A DNA stretch of 64,000 nt from Alphaproteobacteria bacterium (GCA_009779745.1 WRDR01000009.1:1-64000); one strand, 5' to 3'; positions 25,527-36,492 are shown, numbered from the stretch's first letter. A program made the numbers and translations. The notes: a model not told the origin generated them from the sequence alone.

Positions 25527-26669
25527 TTAGTCAGAATAACTGTTTCCGCGCGTCTGAATAACCAATACCCTCTGTCCAGCACCCGAGTTGTTATGCAGAG
25601 ATCCTACAGGCTGAGGTCTTGCACCGTCAAAACCGGACAGTAAATTTCTTACCGCAGACTCAAAAGATCCGTTGAATCTCACAGATGCTTCGACCGGATA
25701 ATCATACTCTGCAATCCACTTCAACTCGAACCCTGCGCGAGACGACCATTTCTCCAACACCTGACGCAGTGTTTCTCCTCTGCCGGCAACCCAATCACCG
25801 GCGCGTCTGTCCATTATGGAATCCGAACCAACCATCGGTCTTTCGGACGGCATTGTAAGAAATCCGAGCGATCCGGCTCTTGGCGATTCACTTGGCAACA
25901 TGACTTCGGAAGGCATTCTGCGGCTGTCCTGCTGCATACCCCACCTCGGCTCATTATCCCATCTTGGCTGATTCATATTCATGGGCTCGCCGGGTCCGGA
26001 TATTACAAGATGTCCACTCTCTCTCATCGGAGCTCTTTGCATATCAGGTCTGGGCATATCTCTCACCTGATACCTCATTGGCCTCGGCTCCATTTGATTC
26101 ATTGCCTGCATCTGACCCCTTGGCTTTATGGTAACAACATTGCCTTGTTCGTAAGCAGCCAAACCAACAGGTCTTAACATCTCTTCAAGAGTCTCTCTCC
26201 AACTCCTGCCGCCTCTGTAAGATACAAGCGTTTCTACTTCGACTTCAGGTCCTATCAAAAAGCTGCGTCCCGTAGGAAGAACTTGTCTCAACGCCAAAGA
26301 CAGCGGAACATTGGAGGCAAATCCCTGAACAACTTCTTCTCTTCCGGAAGCAGGAGCCATATCTCCCAGAGCAACATTCTGAGCCTTCATACCATGCACT
26401 TGCTGCTGCACAGAGTACTGAGAATTAGCCTGAGAAGGCACGGCATACTTTTCCACAGAAGCAGATGATCCGTTTACAACTACAGGAACAATTGTCTGAG
26501 GAGATGCTGCTGCGCTTACAGATCTATTCTCTACGGACACGGAGTTCTTGGCTGCTCCGTCCTGAGGGGAAATCCACTGAAAACCAGCTTCTGCATTAGA
26601 TGACGAAACAGCCGCTACAAGAGCGACTAACGCAACACCGCAAGAACGAATGAGAGTTTTATTTGGCAT
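25527..26669 (-). CDS. pilL: PilL-like pilus protein with TcpQ domain
   Basis: 380 residues with a signal peptide (MPNKTLIRSCGVALVALVAAV). An N-terminal secretin-type domain (FASNVPLSLALRQVLPTGRSFLIGPEV) is followed by a Met/Pro/Arg-rich linker and a C-terminal TcpQ domain (DWVAGRGETLRQVLEKWSSRAGFELKWI), which in Vibrio TcpQ and R64 PilL helps place the secretin. First gene of the pilL-N-O-P-Q-R run. Confidence 0.87.
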   Translation of the reverse strand: MPNKTLIRSCGVALVALVAAVSSSNAEAGFQWISPQDGAAKNSVSVENRSVSAAASPQTIVPVVVNGSSASVEKYAVPSQANSQYSVQQQVHGMKAQNVALGDMAPASGREEVVQGFASNVPLSLALRQVLPTGRSFLIGPEVEVETLVSYRGGRSWRETLEEMLRPVGLAAYEQGNVVTIKPRGQMQAMNQMEPRPMRYQVRDMPRPDMQRAPMRESGHLVISGPGEPMNMNQPRWDNEPRWGMQQDSRRMPSEVMLPSESPRAGSLGFLTMPSERPMVGSDSIMDRRAGDWVAGRGETLRQVLEKWSSRAGFELKWIAEYDYPVEASVRFNGSFESAVRNLLSGFDGARPQPVGSLHNNSGAGQRVLVIQTRGNSYSD

Positions 26670-27247
26670 ATCTTTGCTCTTCTTCTAAAATTAAAACGAC
26701 TCTATAATGAAACCACTTATCTGGGGCATGCTACTAGACAATTTACTAACAGTGTGTTAAAAAAAATAACAAAAAACAAAATCTTCTTAAAAATTATTTA
26801 CGTATCGCAGCACTATATAAAACTATTTTCAACCCTATATTCGCATAGTGTTTTTTCTTTTAAAACCAGCTAATTAACTTGTCTATTTCAATACTATAAA
26901 CCGCCGGACAATTGAGGCTCTGTAGCACTCTTTTTGTTTTTCTTCAAGAAAAAGATATGGTTAACATTATGTTAGCTGATTTTTTTAATGGGAAACTTTT
27001 ATTAACCGCTGTTTCCTCCAGTTTTTAAACCACTATAAATACGTTTTTTTCTAATAAAATTATAGGTTGTTGCTTTTATAATACAGTGCTGAAAATTAGT
27101 GTGGAGTGTTGAGAGTAGAGTGTGGAGTTAAGATACCAGAATTCTGGTATCTGGAAACTGGCAACTAATTAGAGTTGCTTATTTTCTGAATTTCCTTATT
27201 ATCTCTGCATTGTATCAGTGATTCATGACTAAAATCAGGAGAAAAAT
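26670..27247. other. Intergenic region between pilL and ndk
   Basis: A 578-bp AT-rich divergent gap with no convincing gene. It probably holds the pil operon promoter on the left and the ndk promoter on the right; a TATAAT at 27077-27082 is the best -10 candidate for ndk. The right part has micro-repeats and a long palindrome (separate entries). Confidence 0.7.
27099..27152. repeat. Micro-repeats plus a perfect 22-bp palindrome upstream of ndk
   Basis: Imperfect GTGTGGAGT units at 27099-27130 are followed by a perfect palindrome at 27131-27152, half-site AGATACCAGAA joined to its reverse complement. The right half and the bases after it (GGTATCTGGA) recur near 60842. Confidence 0.85.
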
Positions 27248-27670
27248 ATGCCGCTAGAACGCACTTTATCTATCATAAAACCAGATGCCACTAAAAGAAA
27301 TATAACCGGCAAAATCAATGCGAAACTCGAAGAAGCAGGACTAAGAATAGTCGCTCAAAAACGCATACGCATGACTAAGGCTCAAGCTGAGGGTTTTTAC
27401 GCTGTTCATGAGGCGCGCCCTTTCTTCAACGACTTATGCAATGCCATGTCTTCCGCTCCTGTGGTAGTCCAAGTTCTCGAAAGCGAAAATGCTATTGCTA
27501 AAAACAGAGAAATTATGGGTTCTACTAATCCTGCTACTGCTGATGCGGGTACTATCCGCAAAGAGTTCGGGGTAAACATTCAAGACAACTCCGTACACGG
27601 TTCCGACAGTCTTGAAAATGCTAAAATAGAAATCGCATATTTCTTCCGTCCGGAAGAGATTGTAGGATAA
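27248..27670 (+). CDS. ndk: Nucleoside diphosphate kinase
   Basis: 140 residues, the normal length. It transfers the terminal phosphate between nucleoside tri- and diphosphates through the active-site His in [19 protein letters not shown] is the usual nucleotide loop. AGGAG lies just before the ATG. Alone in its transcript or followed by pyrC after a repeat-filled gap. Confidence 0.97.
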   Translation: MPLERTLSIIKPDATKRNITGKINAKLEEAGLRIVAQKRIRMTKAQAEGFYAVHEARPFFNDLCNAMSSAPVVVQVLESENAIAKNREIMGSTNPATADAGTIRKEFGVNIQDNSVHGSDSLENAKIEIAYFFRPEEIVG

Positions 27671-27689
27671 GATAAAGTGTGGAATTAAA

Positions 27690-28837
<1,148 letters not shown>

Positions 28838-28852
28838 GAAAAAGGAAAAAAA

Positions 28853-29815
28853 ATGTCAGTAGTTCTTAACGACTTGCCTTTTGTCGATGTTTACGTAAGA
28901 CTGGATCAACATGATAAGGCTCTGTACCGCTCTCTAATCCGAGCAGACAGCAAAGTCAGCTTGTTTGTTCCTCCGGAATTTCAGGATTCCATAAATCGCT
29001 TTGCAGATGCCATAAAAGAGAAAATGGGCGACAGAGTCGACGGTGCCATTACTTTCGAAGGCGTAAGATGCCGCCTTTCCAGATCTCATCTCTCGGACGG
29101 CACTACTTGGGTTTGCGCCAGAAGAATCAATACTGTTCTGCCGGACATCAACAAACTAAATCTGCCTTCCGAAGTTGTAAATCACATGCTCGGCTTGGGC
29201 AAAAGAGACGGTTTGATTCTTATTTCGGGTCCGACAGGACACGGAAAAACTACGACTGCAGTAGCTTTGCTTTCATACTATCTTAAAACTTACGGCGGCA
29301 CTGCGGTTACTATTGAAGACCCTTGCGAGTTCATTATGCACGGAAGGCACGGCGAAAAAGGTCAGTGCTTCCAAAATGAAGTTGAAAAAGAAGAGGACTG
29401 GGCTCTAGGCTTGAAAAGAGCTATGCGCTGGGCTCCCAACTACATTTACGTAGGAGAGATTCGTACTCCGGCTGCTGCGGAACAGCTTCTAAGAGCCGCT
29501 ACTACGGGACACTTGGTGATGACTACAGTTCACGCAGGTGCTATGGAAGAAGCTCTTATGGGTATTGTGTTTTTGGCTGAACAATCTATGGGATCCGGAG
29601 TTCACAATATGCTGGCTACCGGTCTTACCGCTCTTGTGAATCAGTCTATGGGCGAGGCCGGCATGAATATGAAGTATGTGTTCACTGAAGAAAATGCTCC
29701 CGGAGATCCCATACGCGCTCTTATCAGAGAAGACAAGATAGGTATGATGTCTACATACGTAGATAGGGCTGCCGCCAGACTTTCTATGGCAGCGGAACGA
29801 AGGAGGTCTACATGA
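28853..29815 (+). CDS. PilT/DotB-like ATPase, first tandem copy
   Basis: 320 residues. Walker A GPTGHGKTT at 126-134, IEDPCEFIMHGR, Walker B-like NYIYVGEIRTPAAAEQLLRAA, and His box TTVHAGAMEEA mark a secretion/pilus-retraction ATPase. The N-terminal domain is short and the family member is closer to DotB/PilT than to GspE. It overlaps the next ATPase by 4 nt. It probably powers retraction or transport in the Pil/Dot machine encoded 2 kb to the left. Confidence 0.88.
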   Translation: MSVVLNDLPFVDVYVRLDQHDKALYRSLIRADSKVSLFVPPEFQDSINRFADAIKEKMGDRVDGAITFEGVRCRLSRSHLSDGTTWVCARRINTVLPDINKLNLPSEVVNHMLGLGKRDGLILISGPTGHGKTTTAVALLSYYLKTYGGTAVTIEDPCEFIMHGRHGEKGQCFQNEVEKEEDWALGLKRAMRWAPNYIYVGEIRTPAAAEQLLRAATTGHLVMTTVHAGAMEEALMGIVFLAEQSMGSGVHNMLATGLTALVNQSMGEAGMNMKYVFTEENAPGDPIRALIREDKIGMMSTYVDRAAARLSMAAERRRST

Positions 29816-30822
29816 CTCTATTGAACCTGAATAACTGCAATCCAAAAGGAAAAGCTCTTAAAGACTTGCCTTTCATGGATTTGTACGTGCGCATAGACGC
29901 TGCGGGACTGGGACAGGCACGCTATCGTTCTCCGGCCAGAGACTACAGCAATAATTGGACTAAGGTATTGCCGGAAAAATATTTTAAAGAAACATATGAA
30001 ATAGCGCAAAGGCTGATTTCAGCCATAGACGATCCGGACGCATCTTTTGAGTATGACGGCGTGAGATTCAGAAAGTCTCAGCAGTACCTTGCGAACGGTC
30101 AGATCTGGAGCATACTAAGACGCATTAACGCAAGAGTAGCTGCGCTTGAAGAGTTGTCCGTTATGCCGAAACTCTTGAACGTTTTGCGCAAAATGGGACA
30201 AAGAGACGGCTTGATTCTTATTTCGGGTCCGACAGGACACGGAAAAACTACTATGGCATTTTCGCTGCTGGCAGATTATTTGTCAAAGCTGGGCGGCGTT
30301 GGGATTACTATTGAAGATCCTGTCGAGTATGCTCTGGACGGACCGGTAGGAGAATACGGCTACTGTTATCAGGTAGAAGTAGAAGATGAAGACTGGACTA
30401 CTCCGCTGAAAAGAGCTTTGCGCTGGACTCCAAGATATTTGCTGGTCGGCGAGGTTCGTACTCCAAGAACTGCAGAGCAGATTCTAAGAGCGGCGACTAC
30501 AGGACACTTAGTCATCACTACCATACACGCAGGTTCTGTGGAGGAAAGCATCATGGGGCTTCTGCATTTAGCTGACCAAGAAACAGGAGGAGCTGCCAAA
30601 TACATGCTGGCGCAAGGATTGACTGCCGCGTGGAGCCAGACGCTTACTTCTACGGGTCCGTACCTGCGATACATTTTTACTGAGGAAAACAACAACGGAG
30701 ATCCGGTACGCGCTCTTATCAGAGACAACAAAGTCGGTATGATAAACAGCTACATAGACCAGCAAGCAGCCAGAACAAATTCTCCTTTAACCATTTCGCC
30801 TATTACGGGGAAGAGGTTCTGA
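29812..30822 (+). CDS. PilT/DotB-like ATPase, second tandem copy
   Basis: 336 residues, paralogous to the preceding gene along its whole length. Walker A GPTGHGKTT, ITIEDPVEYAL, RYLLVGEVRTPRTAEQ and His box TTIHAGSVEES are intact, so both copies should be active. The start overlaps the upstream stop (ATGA). Two different subunits may form a hetero-hexamer or serve pilus and type IVB channel separately; this is inference. Confidence 0.88.
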   Translation: MTLLNLNNCNPKGKALKDLPFMDLYVRIDAAGLGQARYRSPARDYSNNWTKVLPEKYFKETYEIAQRLISAIDDPDASFEYDGVRFRKSQQYLANGQIWSILRRINARVAALEELSVMPKLLNVLRKMGQRDGLILISGPTGHGKTTMAFSLLADYLSKLGGVGITIEDPVEYALDGPVGEYGYCYQVEVEDEDWTTPLKRALRWTPRYLLVGEVRTPRTAEQILRAATTGHLVITTIHAGSVEESIMGLLHLADQETGGAAKYMLAQGLTAAWSQTLTSTGPYLRYIFTEENNNGDPVRALIRDNKVGMINSYIDQQAARTNSPLTISPITGKRF

Positions 30823-30952
30823 TAGAGTAGTTCCGTGCTTATTTCAATGAGTTATTAGCGGTTTTTGTCCCTAACCCTTAATAAATCCTTAATTTTTCTT
30901 TTTACTTTCAGGGTTTTGTGGTAATAATAAGAAGAATTAAGGAGTTAAGGCT

Positions 30953-31990
30953 ATGCAGGAAATAGAAAAACCAGAATTAGACCCGTACAATATCGGCAAT
31001 ATTGATTTGACGATATACAGTCAATCAAAGAACATGGAAAGATTCGAAGTACTAAAATGCTGGTATCGTCAATGGAGAGAGCAGGTGGGCGACTATGAGT
31101 GGGAAATAGGGGACAATAGAGCCGAATGTACTGCTGGTGAAATACTCTGTTTTGATAAAGAACCTCCTGTATTTATACAAGATATTGAAAGAGCGCGAGA
31201 GGCTGGATATTCTGATTATGAAATTGCTCAACATATCGCAAAAACAGCGTATACTCTGAGAATAACAAAAGACGAACTCTGGGCATTGAGATATGAAAAA
31301 GATATTCTTTCCCTTTACGATGTGAACAAATATGCTTCGGATAGTCCTACGGCTGAACTTATAGAAAAACTGCTTAGATCTGAATTTGCGGATTCTTTAA
31401 GTTATGCGCAGATAAAGCAAATCATAAACGAATACAATCCTGACGAACCTCGTACAGAGGAATATCTTGTAGAGCCAATAGATGAACCTAAGAATTTATC
31501 TGAAGACCATACATGTACCGTATTAAAAGCAGAAATAGATATAAACGCTCCCCGCAACTTTTTTGCAAATGTTGATGATTACAGAGGACTTCTAAAAGGT
31601 TATATATACTTCCCAGAGTTTCAAAAATTTATATCAAAACTCCATAATCTTGGAGGGCAGACCCTTACTGTTGATGAAATGATAGAGTTCTACAGAGGTA
31701 TTCGAGAGCTTAATAAGCATAGGAGCGATATTTCGCAAATTAGTACAGAAACAGGAGATGCTTATATTGATGAAAAAAAGCTTAAAAACTATAGAACAAA
31801 TGAGCGACCTCCGGAAAAATACTTGAAAAATAATATAAAGTCTTATATTGGCAGTTCTATGTCTAGACAAGGACTTAACGATGAAGAGATTGGAAAAGTT
31901 TTAGACCATATGGTGAGGAAAATTTTACTTATAACAGACGACATATCACTTTATCAGTCGAATCGAAAACCGTTTAAGTTAATATTCTGA
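30953..31990 (+). CDS. Hypothetical protein in an AT-rich island (345 aa)
   Basis: AAGGAG-type site upstream. Soluble, acidic, rich in Glu, Lys, Ile, Tyr and Asn; codons are more A/T-rich than in neighbouring core genes, suggesting transfer. No signal peptide, membrane span or known domain. Candidate effector or phage-type cargo by location next to secretion ATPases, without direct evidence. Confidence 0.7.
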   Translation: MQEIEKPELDPYNIGNIDLTIYSQSKNMERFEVLKCWYRQWREQVGDYEWEIGDNRAECTAGEILCFDKEPPVFIQDIERAREAGYSDYEIAQHIAKTAYTLRITKDELWALRYEKDILSLYDVNKYASDSPTAELIEKLLRSEFADSLSYAQIKQIINEYNPDEPRTEEYLVEPIDEPKNLSEDHTCTVLKAEIDINAPRNFFANVDDYRGLLKGYIYFPEFQKFISKLHNLGGQTLTVDEMIEFYRGIRELNKHRSDISQISTETGDAYIDEKKLKNYRTNERPPEKYLKNNIKSYIGSSMSRQGLNDEEIGKVLDHMVRKILLITDDISLYQSNRKPFKLIF

Positions 31991-32092
31991 CCTTAATATT
32001 TCTTTAATATAACTGCGATATAATGACTTTATATTATTCACATTTTATTTAATTTTGATTTTTATTAAAGCCACTTATATTGAGGTTATATT

Positions 32093-32722
32093 ATGACAAA
32101 TTCTTTGAATGAAGAAGAAATAGTTATTCTATCAAGCGAACTCAAAAAATTGAATGATGAAGAACGTTCAAAGTTATATGATGCTTTGAAGGTTAAAGTT
32201 GACTCTGAAGGAAATATAGATACAGAATTTTTTCATGCGCGAATTTTTGAATTATGTACATATTTGAAAGATGAGGAAGCGAATAAAAACAGGCAACATA
32301 AATTCATTCCTACTACTATCGACATAATTGACAATTGGATAATAGAAAACAAAGAAATTGCCTTTGCTTCGTCTAAAAGTTTAAAAACTCTGCTATATTC
32401 CGGAAGTTTTCTTATGTCAGAAAGGCCAAAAAAATGGGTAAATAGTTTGTCTAAATATGAAAGAAAAGTTCTTGGTTTTGAAGAGGAAGGAATTATACTT
32501 GATTATCAAAACTGGATAATGGCAAAAATAGTTGCAGAAGAAGAAAATGCACTCATTATAGGAAATACAAAGCTGGGTAAAAAAGTGGGTGTTTGGATAA
32601 AGCAAGAAGAAAAAGCAATGAAAGAGGCTGCAAGGGAATGGCTTAAAAAAGAAGGAATTGAGGATAAGAAAGAAGAAGAAAAAGAGAGTGAAAAAGGAGA
32701 AAAAATGAGGAAAAGAATGTAA
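32093..32722 (+). CDS. Hypothetical Lys/Glu-rich protein, upstream part of a frameshifted gene
   Basis: 209 residues in this frame, ending in a highly charged KKEGIEDKKEEEKESEKGEK tail. At an A6 run (32700-32705) the -1 frame continues without stop into the next ORF. Low GC and Lys-rich, like the 345-residue neighbour. Unknown function. Confidence 0.6.
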   Translation: MTNSLNEEEIVILSSELKKLNDEERSKLYDALKVKVDSEGNIDTEFFHARIFELCTYLKDEEANKNRQHKFIPTTIDIIDNWIIENKEIAFASSKSLKTLLYSGSFLMSERPKKWVNSLSKYERKVLGFEEEGIILDYQNWIMAKIVAEEENALIIGNTKLGKKVGVWIKQEEKAMKEAAREWLKKEGIEDKKEEEKESEKGEKMRKRM

Positions 32723-33423
32723 GCAAAGCAACCCTTCTCTCTAGGATACTCAAAGCAATACATAACCCATGTCATAATGAATGCAGGAAACATGCGTTTA
32801 AGTTATTCACGGAAGAGCGGGCTCGTCACGGCGGAGAGCTTTTGGTGATGATGTTTGGTTCATCTCCTGACAGTGTTTTGCGTACAGTAGAATTGACAGT
32901 AGCATTAAGAAAAGCAAAGCACGATAAAGAATTCCGAAACAAAGGGCTTTCTGACCTTATGAAAAAAGCAAATCGTTTTGAACTTATGGAAGCGGCAAAC
33001 CTTTATGAGATTATAGAAGCAGTAATAGATAACAAGATAACAGATGACAAAAACTTTTCACATGTGAATAGATACCCGCTGGAATTCCTCGTAGAAATAA
33101 AAGAGTACGGATTTGACAAAACCATAGTAAAACTTCAAGTCCGCATGTTGGATTTGCACCACAAGCATAATAAGCAGCTCCGCCGCGATTCACGAGTTAT
33201 TGTGACGAGAGATGTTTATGAGACTCCATCACTCAAAGCAAAATTGTTTAACCATTACGTTGCTGATATGGCAAGCAGCGAGGACATGCTAGAGTTGTTT
33301 AAACAAGAAAGCGGTATAATGACGAGAAGCAAGACTGTATATATAAACCTTCCAGTCCTCAATCCAAGCGTGTATGAAAATTTAACAGGGCAAAAATCAC
33401 AGCTCCGCCCATGTATGCTATAA
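32692..33423 (+). pseudogene. Downstream part of the frameshifted AT-rich gene
   Basis: Open in the -1 frame relative to the upstream ORF, from just before the A6 run. It reads KNEEKNVSKATLLSRILKA, then RKHAFKLFTEERARHGGELL, then a 190-residue soluble domain (SSPDSVLRTVELTVALRKAKHD...). There is no strong start: a TTG at 32842 and nearby ATGs lack a binding site. Either one gene of about 440 codons broken at the A run, or programmed -1 shifting. The 3' end meets ctpA tail to tail. Confidence 0.55.
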
Positions 33424-33439
33424 GTACAGCCTCAATGTT

Positions 33440-34876
33440 CTACTGAGCTTGCGGACTCTCGCTGCCGGCAACAGGCTTGGTTGTGCTGACTTTGTACAGA
33501 TGAATTCCGCGAATCAAATCAAGTGCTCTTGCAAGCTGATAATCGAACTGCTGATCTTTATCTTCTTTATCGCCTTTCTTAGAAGAAGGCTTAGAGTCTT
33601 TCTTAGGTTTAGGCTTGTCCTGACCCATGTAAATGCTCTCATCTTCAAGCGAAGAATCCAAAAGAGCATTATCATTTTTAAGAGCACCTTTAAGATCCGC
33701 CTCGTGAATTCCGGAAGAGCTATTGAGCTGTTCCAGTTTAGCCTGCTGAACTTCTATGTCCGGTTCAATTCCAAGAGCCTGAATAGAACGCCCTGAAGGA
33801 GTATAATAGCGCGCAGTAGTAAGCCGCATTGCTGCGCCGCCGGAGACTGGAATTATAGTCTGAACAGAACCTTTGCCGAAACTTTTAACTCCTACAATAA
33901 TAGCCCTGTTGTGATCCTGCAAAGCTCCTGCAACGATTTCGGAAGCGGAAGCAGAGCCGCTGTTGATAAGAACAGCCATGGGCTTGCCTCTGGCCCTGTC
34001 CGGACCGGTAGAGAATATGGACTGATTGTCGGACTTCTGACGCGCTCTGGTAGAGACTATTTCCAAACCGTCATCGAGGAAAGTATTAGACACGGAAACC
34101 GCTTCGTCCAAGAGACCGCCCGGGTTGTTTCTTAAATCCAGAACAAAGCCGATGAGTTTATCGCCCAGTTTTTTTTCAGCCTCGGCAAGAGCTTTGTCTA
34201 AATCAGGCTGAGTCTGTTCATTGAAAGAGCTGATGCGGATATATGCGATGTCGTCTTTGGGCTCCCACTTTACGGATTTGACTTTGACAATAGCTCTTGT
34301 AAGAGTAACATCAAAAGCGCGTTCGGACAGGCTGCCGCGGCGAATGGTGAGAGTAACTTTAGTGCCGGGTTTGCCGCGCATTTTTTCGACAGCCTCATTG
34401 AGAGTATAATCAGTAACAGGCTTGCCGTTTATATGAGTTATAAAATCATTAGGCTGAATGCCTGCCCTAGCAGCGGGCGTATCGTCTATAGGAGAGATGA
34501 CTTTTACTATACTGTTCTCCATAGTAATTTCTATTCCGAGACCGCCGAATTCGCCTTTAGTCTGAGTCTGCATATCTTCGAAATTCTTTTTATTCAAGTA
34601 GCCGGAGTGCGGATCCAGCGAAGACAACATACCGTCCAGAGCATTTTCAATTAGTTTTTCGTCAGTAACGGGGTCTACATAGTCGGCGCGGATGCGCTCC
34701 ATGACGTCCGAGAAAAGAGAAAGCTGTTTGAAAGTATCCTCGGAATACTCAAACATATCAGTATACGAATCCTCTTCGATAAACTCTGCGAACGCAGGCG
34801 AAGGGGCAAGCATCAAAGCTAACACCAGATAAGATATGGAAGAAAAATATTTTATTTTTGCATTGTCCCTAAACAT
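33440..34876 (-). CDS. ctpA: C-terminal processing protease CtpA (S41)
   Basis: 478 residues with a signal peptide (SSISYLVLALMLAPSPAFA). A PDZ domain (IENSIVKVISPIDDTPAARAGIQPND-like region) precedes the S41 protease core; the catalytic Ser is in GSASASE and the Lys in KSFGKGSVQ. It trims periplasmic and secreted proteins. The C-terminal extension is charged and rich in Lys, Asp and Ser. Divergent from rseP. Confidence 0.94.
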   Translation of the reverse strand: MFRDNAKIKYFSSISYLVLALMLAPSPAFAEFIEEDSYTDMFEYSEDTFKQLSLFSDVMERIRADYVDPVTDEKLIENALDGMLSSLDPHSGYLNKKNFEDMQTQTKGEFGGLGIEITMENSIVKVISPIDDTPAARAGIQPNDFITHINGKPVTDYTLNEAVEKMRGKPGTKVTLTIRRGSLSERAFDVTLTRAIVKVKSVKWEPKDDIAYIRISSFNEQTQPDLDKALAEAEKKLGDKLIGFVLDLRNNPGGLLDEAVSVSNTFLDDGLEIVSTRARQKSDNQSIFSTGPDRARGKPMAVLINSGSASASEIVAGALQDHNRAIIVGVKSFGKGSVQTIIPVSGGAAMRLTTARYYTPSGRSIQALGIEPDIEVQQAKLEQLNSSSGIHEADLKGALKNDNALLDSSLEDESIYMGQDKPKPKKDSKPSSKKGDKEDKDQQFDYQLARALDLIRGIHLYKVSTTKPVAGSESPQAQ

Positions 34877-35036
34877 TTAAGTGAATCCCACGAAATAAGA
34901 GAAATACCCATTTACACCTTGTTAAGTATATATAGATTTTTACACATAAAACAATACCTAAAATCACAAAGTGCTTGATTTGTGCAAAAGGGACTTATAG
35001 AGTTCCCTAAACCGCATTGAAAAAAAGGATAAAATT

Positions 35037-36176
35037 ATGGAAGGCACGATTTCTTTTATTATTCAGTATATTATTCCGTTCGCAGCAGTCATAGGCGTAG
35101 TCGTGTTCGTTCATGAATTCGGTCACTACATAACTGCCAGACTTTGCGGAGTAAGAATCCTATCTTTTTCCATTGGCTTTGGCCCTAAACTTTTCGGGTG
35201 GAAAGACAAGCACGGGACTCAGTGGCAGGTTGCTGCTTTTCCTTTAGGCGGCTATGTCAAAATGTTCGGCGATGCTGATCCGGCAAGCACTCCGGATAAT
35301 GAGACTCTTCAAGAAATGTCCGAAGAAGACAAGAAATATACTTTCTTTTTCAAGAGCGTATGGCAGCGAATCGCTATTGTTGCTTCGGGTCCTGCGTTTA
35401 ACTATCTGTTTGCTATCGTAGTTCTTGCCTGCTCTTTTTCTATCATAGGAAAGCCGTATGCTCCTCCGGTCATAAGCTCTGTTATGGAAGACAGCGTTGC
35501 TGCAAGTGCCGGGCTTCTTGTCGGCGACAGAATAGTTTCCATAGACGGAAAAAACATGAAAACTTTCGATGATGTAAGGCGTACTATTGCGCTCAATTCC
35601 GGTACTCCCGTAGTCATAAATCTCGAAAGAGAAAATGAAATACTCTCTTTTACTCTCACTCCTGAATTAGCCATGCAGTCAAATAAGCTGGGCGGTGAAA
35701 ACAAAATGGGACGCATCGGCATTATGTCTCAGGAAATGGAAGTGCAGAAATTATCTCCTTTTGCGGCTGTAACTGCTTCTTTCTATGAGGTTTGGAAAAT
35801 CTCTTCGGATACTATTACTGCCGTGAGTCAGATGATTTCAGGCACCAGAGGTACTGAAGAAATAGGCGGTCCTCTTCGTATCGCAGAAATGTCCGGCAAA
35901 ATAGCTCAAAACGGTGTCTGGGCTATGCTCTGGTTTATGGCTCTTATATCGGTGAATCTGGGGCTGGTGAATCTGCTGCCGATACCTCTGTTGGACGGGG
36001 GGCATCTTTTATACTATATTGCGGAAGCTATTACAGGAAAACCGCTGAACGAGAAAGTCCAGCAAGCAGGTTTTGTCGTAGGGATTATGTTTGTAGCGTC
36101 TTTAATGCTTTTCGCTACGTGGAATGATTTAGTGCAGATGGAAGTCGTTTCGAGTGTAGCCAATTTATTTTCCTAA
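35037..36176 (+). CDS. rseP: Site-2 intramembrane protease RseP
   Basis: A 379-residue M50 metalloprotease. HEFGH at residues 26-30 and PIPLLDGGH near the C-terminus supply zinc ligands; a PDZ domain lies between the membrane segments. It cleaves anti-sigma factors and signal peptide remnants. The usual dxr and bamA neighbours are absent. Confidence 0.95.
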   Translation: MEGTISFIIQYIIPFAAVIGVVVFVHEFGHYITARLCGVRILSFSIGFGPKLFGWKDKHGTQWQVAAFPLGGYVKMFGDADPASTPDNETLQEMSEEDKKYTFFFKSVWQRIAIVASGPAFNYLFAIVVLACSFSIIGKPYAPPVISSVMEDSVAASAGLLVGDRIVSIDGKNMKTFDDVRRTIALNSGTPVVINLERENEILSFTLTPELAMQSNKLGGENKMGRIGIMSQEMEVQKLSPFAAVTASFYEVWKISSDTITAVSQMISGTRGTEEIGGPLRIAEMSGKIAQNGVWAMLWFMALISVNLGLVNLLPIPLLDGGHLLYYIAEAITGKPLNEKVQQAGFVVGIMFVASLMLFATWNDLVQMEVVSSVANLFS

Positions 36177-36243
36177 AGTAATAATGTTTTAATTATTTAT
36201 GAGATAGGCTCCTAATATGTGCGGCTTTTTTTAGGGGTTTCCT

Positions 36244-36492
36244 ATGCTAGAATCGACTCTTATCGTTTGGTTCACTCTGTTCGGCGGTTCTTTGCTGGCT
36301 GTCGGCGGTTTTGTCTTATGGGTCTATGGAACAGGCAAAGAGCTCTCCATTCCGGAATGGGAAAAGCCCAGCGATGAAATAACCCGCAAATTCGTGAAAC
36401 TAGTCAGTTGGTTTCTTTTGTACGGAGGTCTGGCAGTTTTTGCAGGACTCGGCATTCTTATCACCGCAATAGTTATGATGGTGCAGATTTAA
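36244..36492 (+). CDS. Small two-span membrane protein (82 aa)
   Basis: Two hydrophobic segments (TLFGGSLLAVGGFVLWVYG and FLLYGGLAVFAGLGILITAIV) separated by a short charged loop. Follows rseP by about 70 bp, possibly co-transcribed. Its last 93 nt overlap the trmB 3' end on the other strand. Family not recognised. Confidence 0.65.
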   Translation: MLESTLIVWFTLFGGSLLAVGGFVLWVYGTGKELSIPEWEKPSDEITRKFVKLVSWFLLYGGLAVFAGLGILITAIVMMVQI

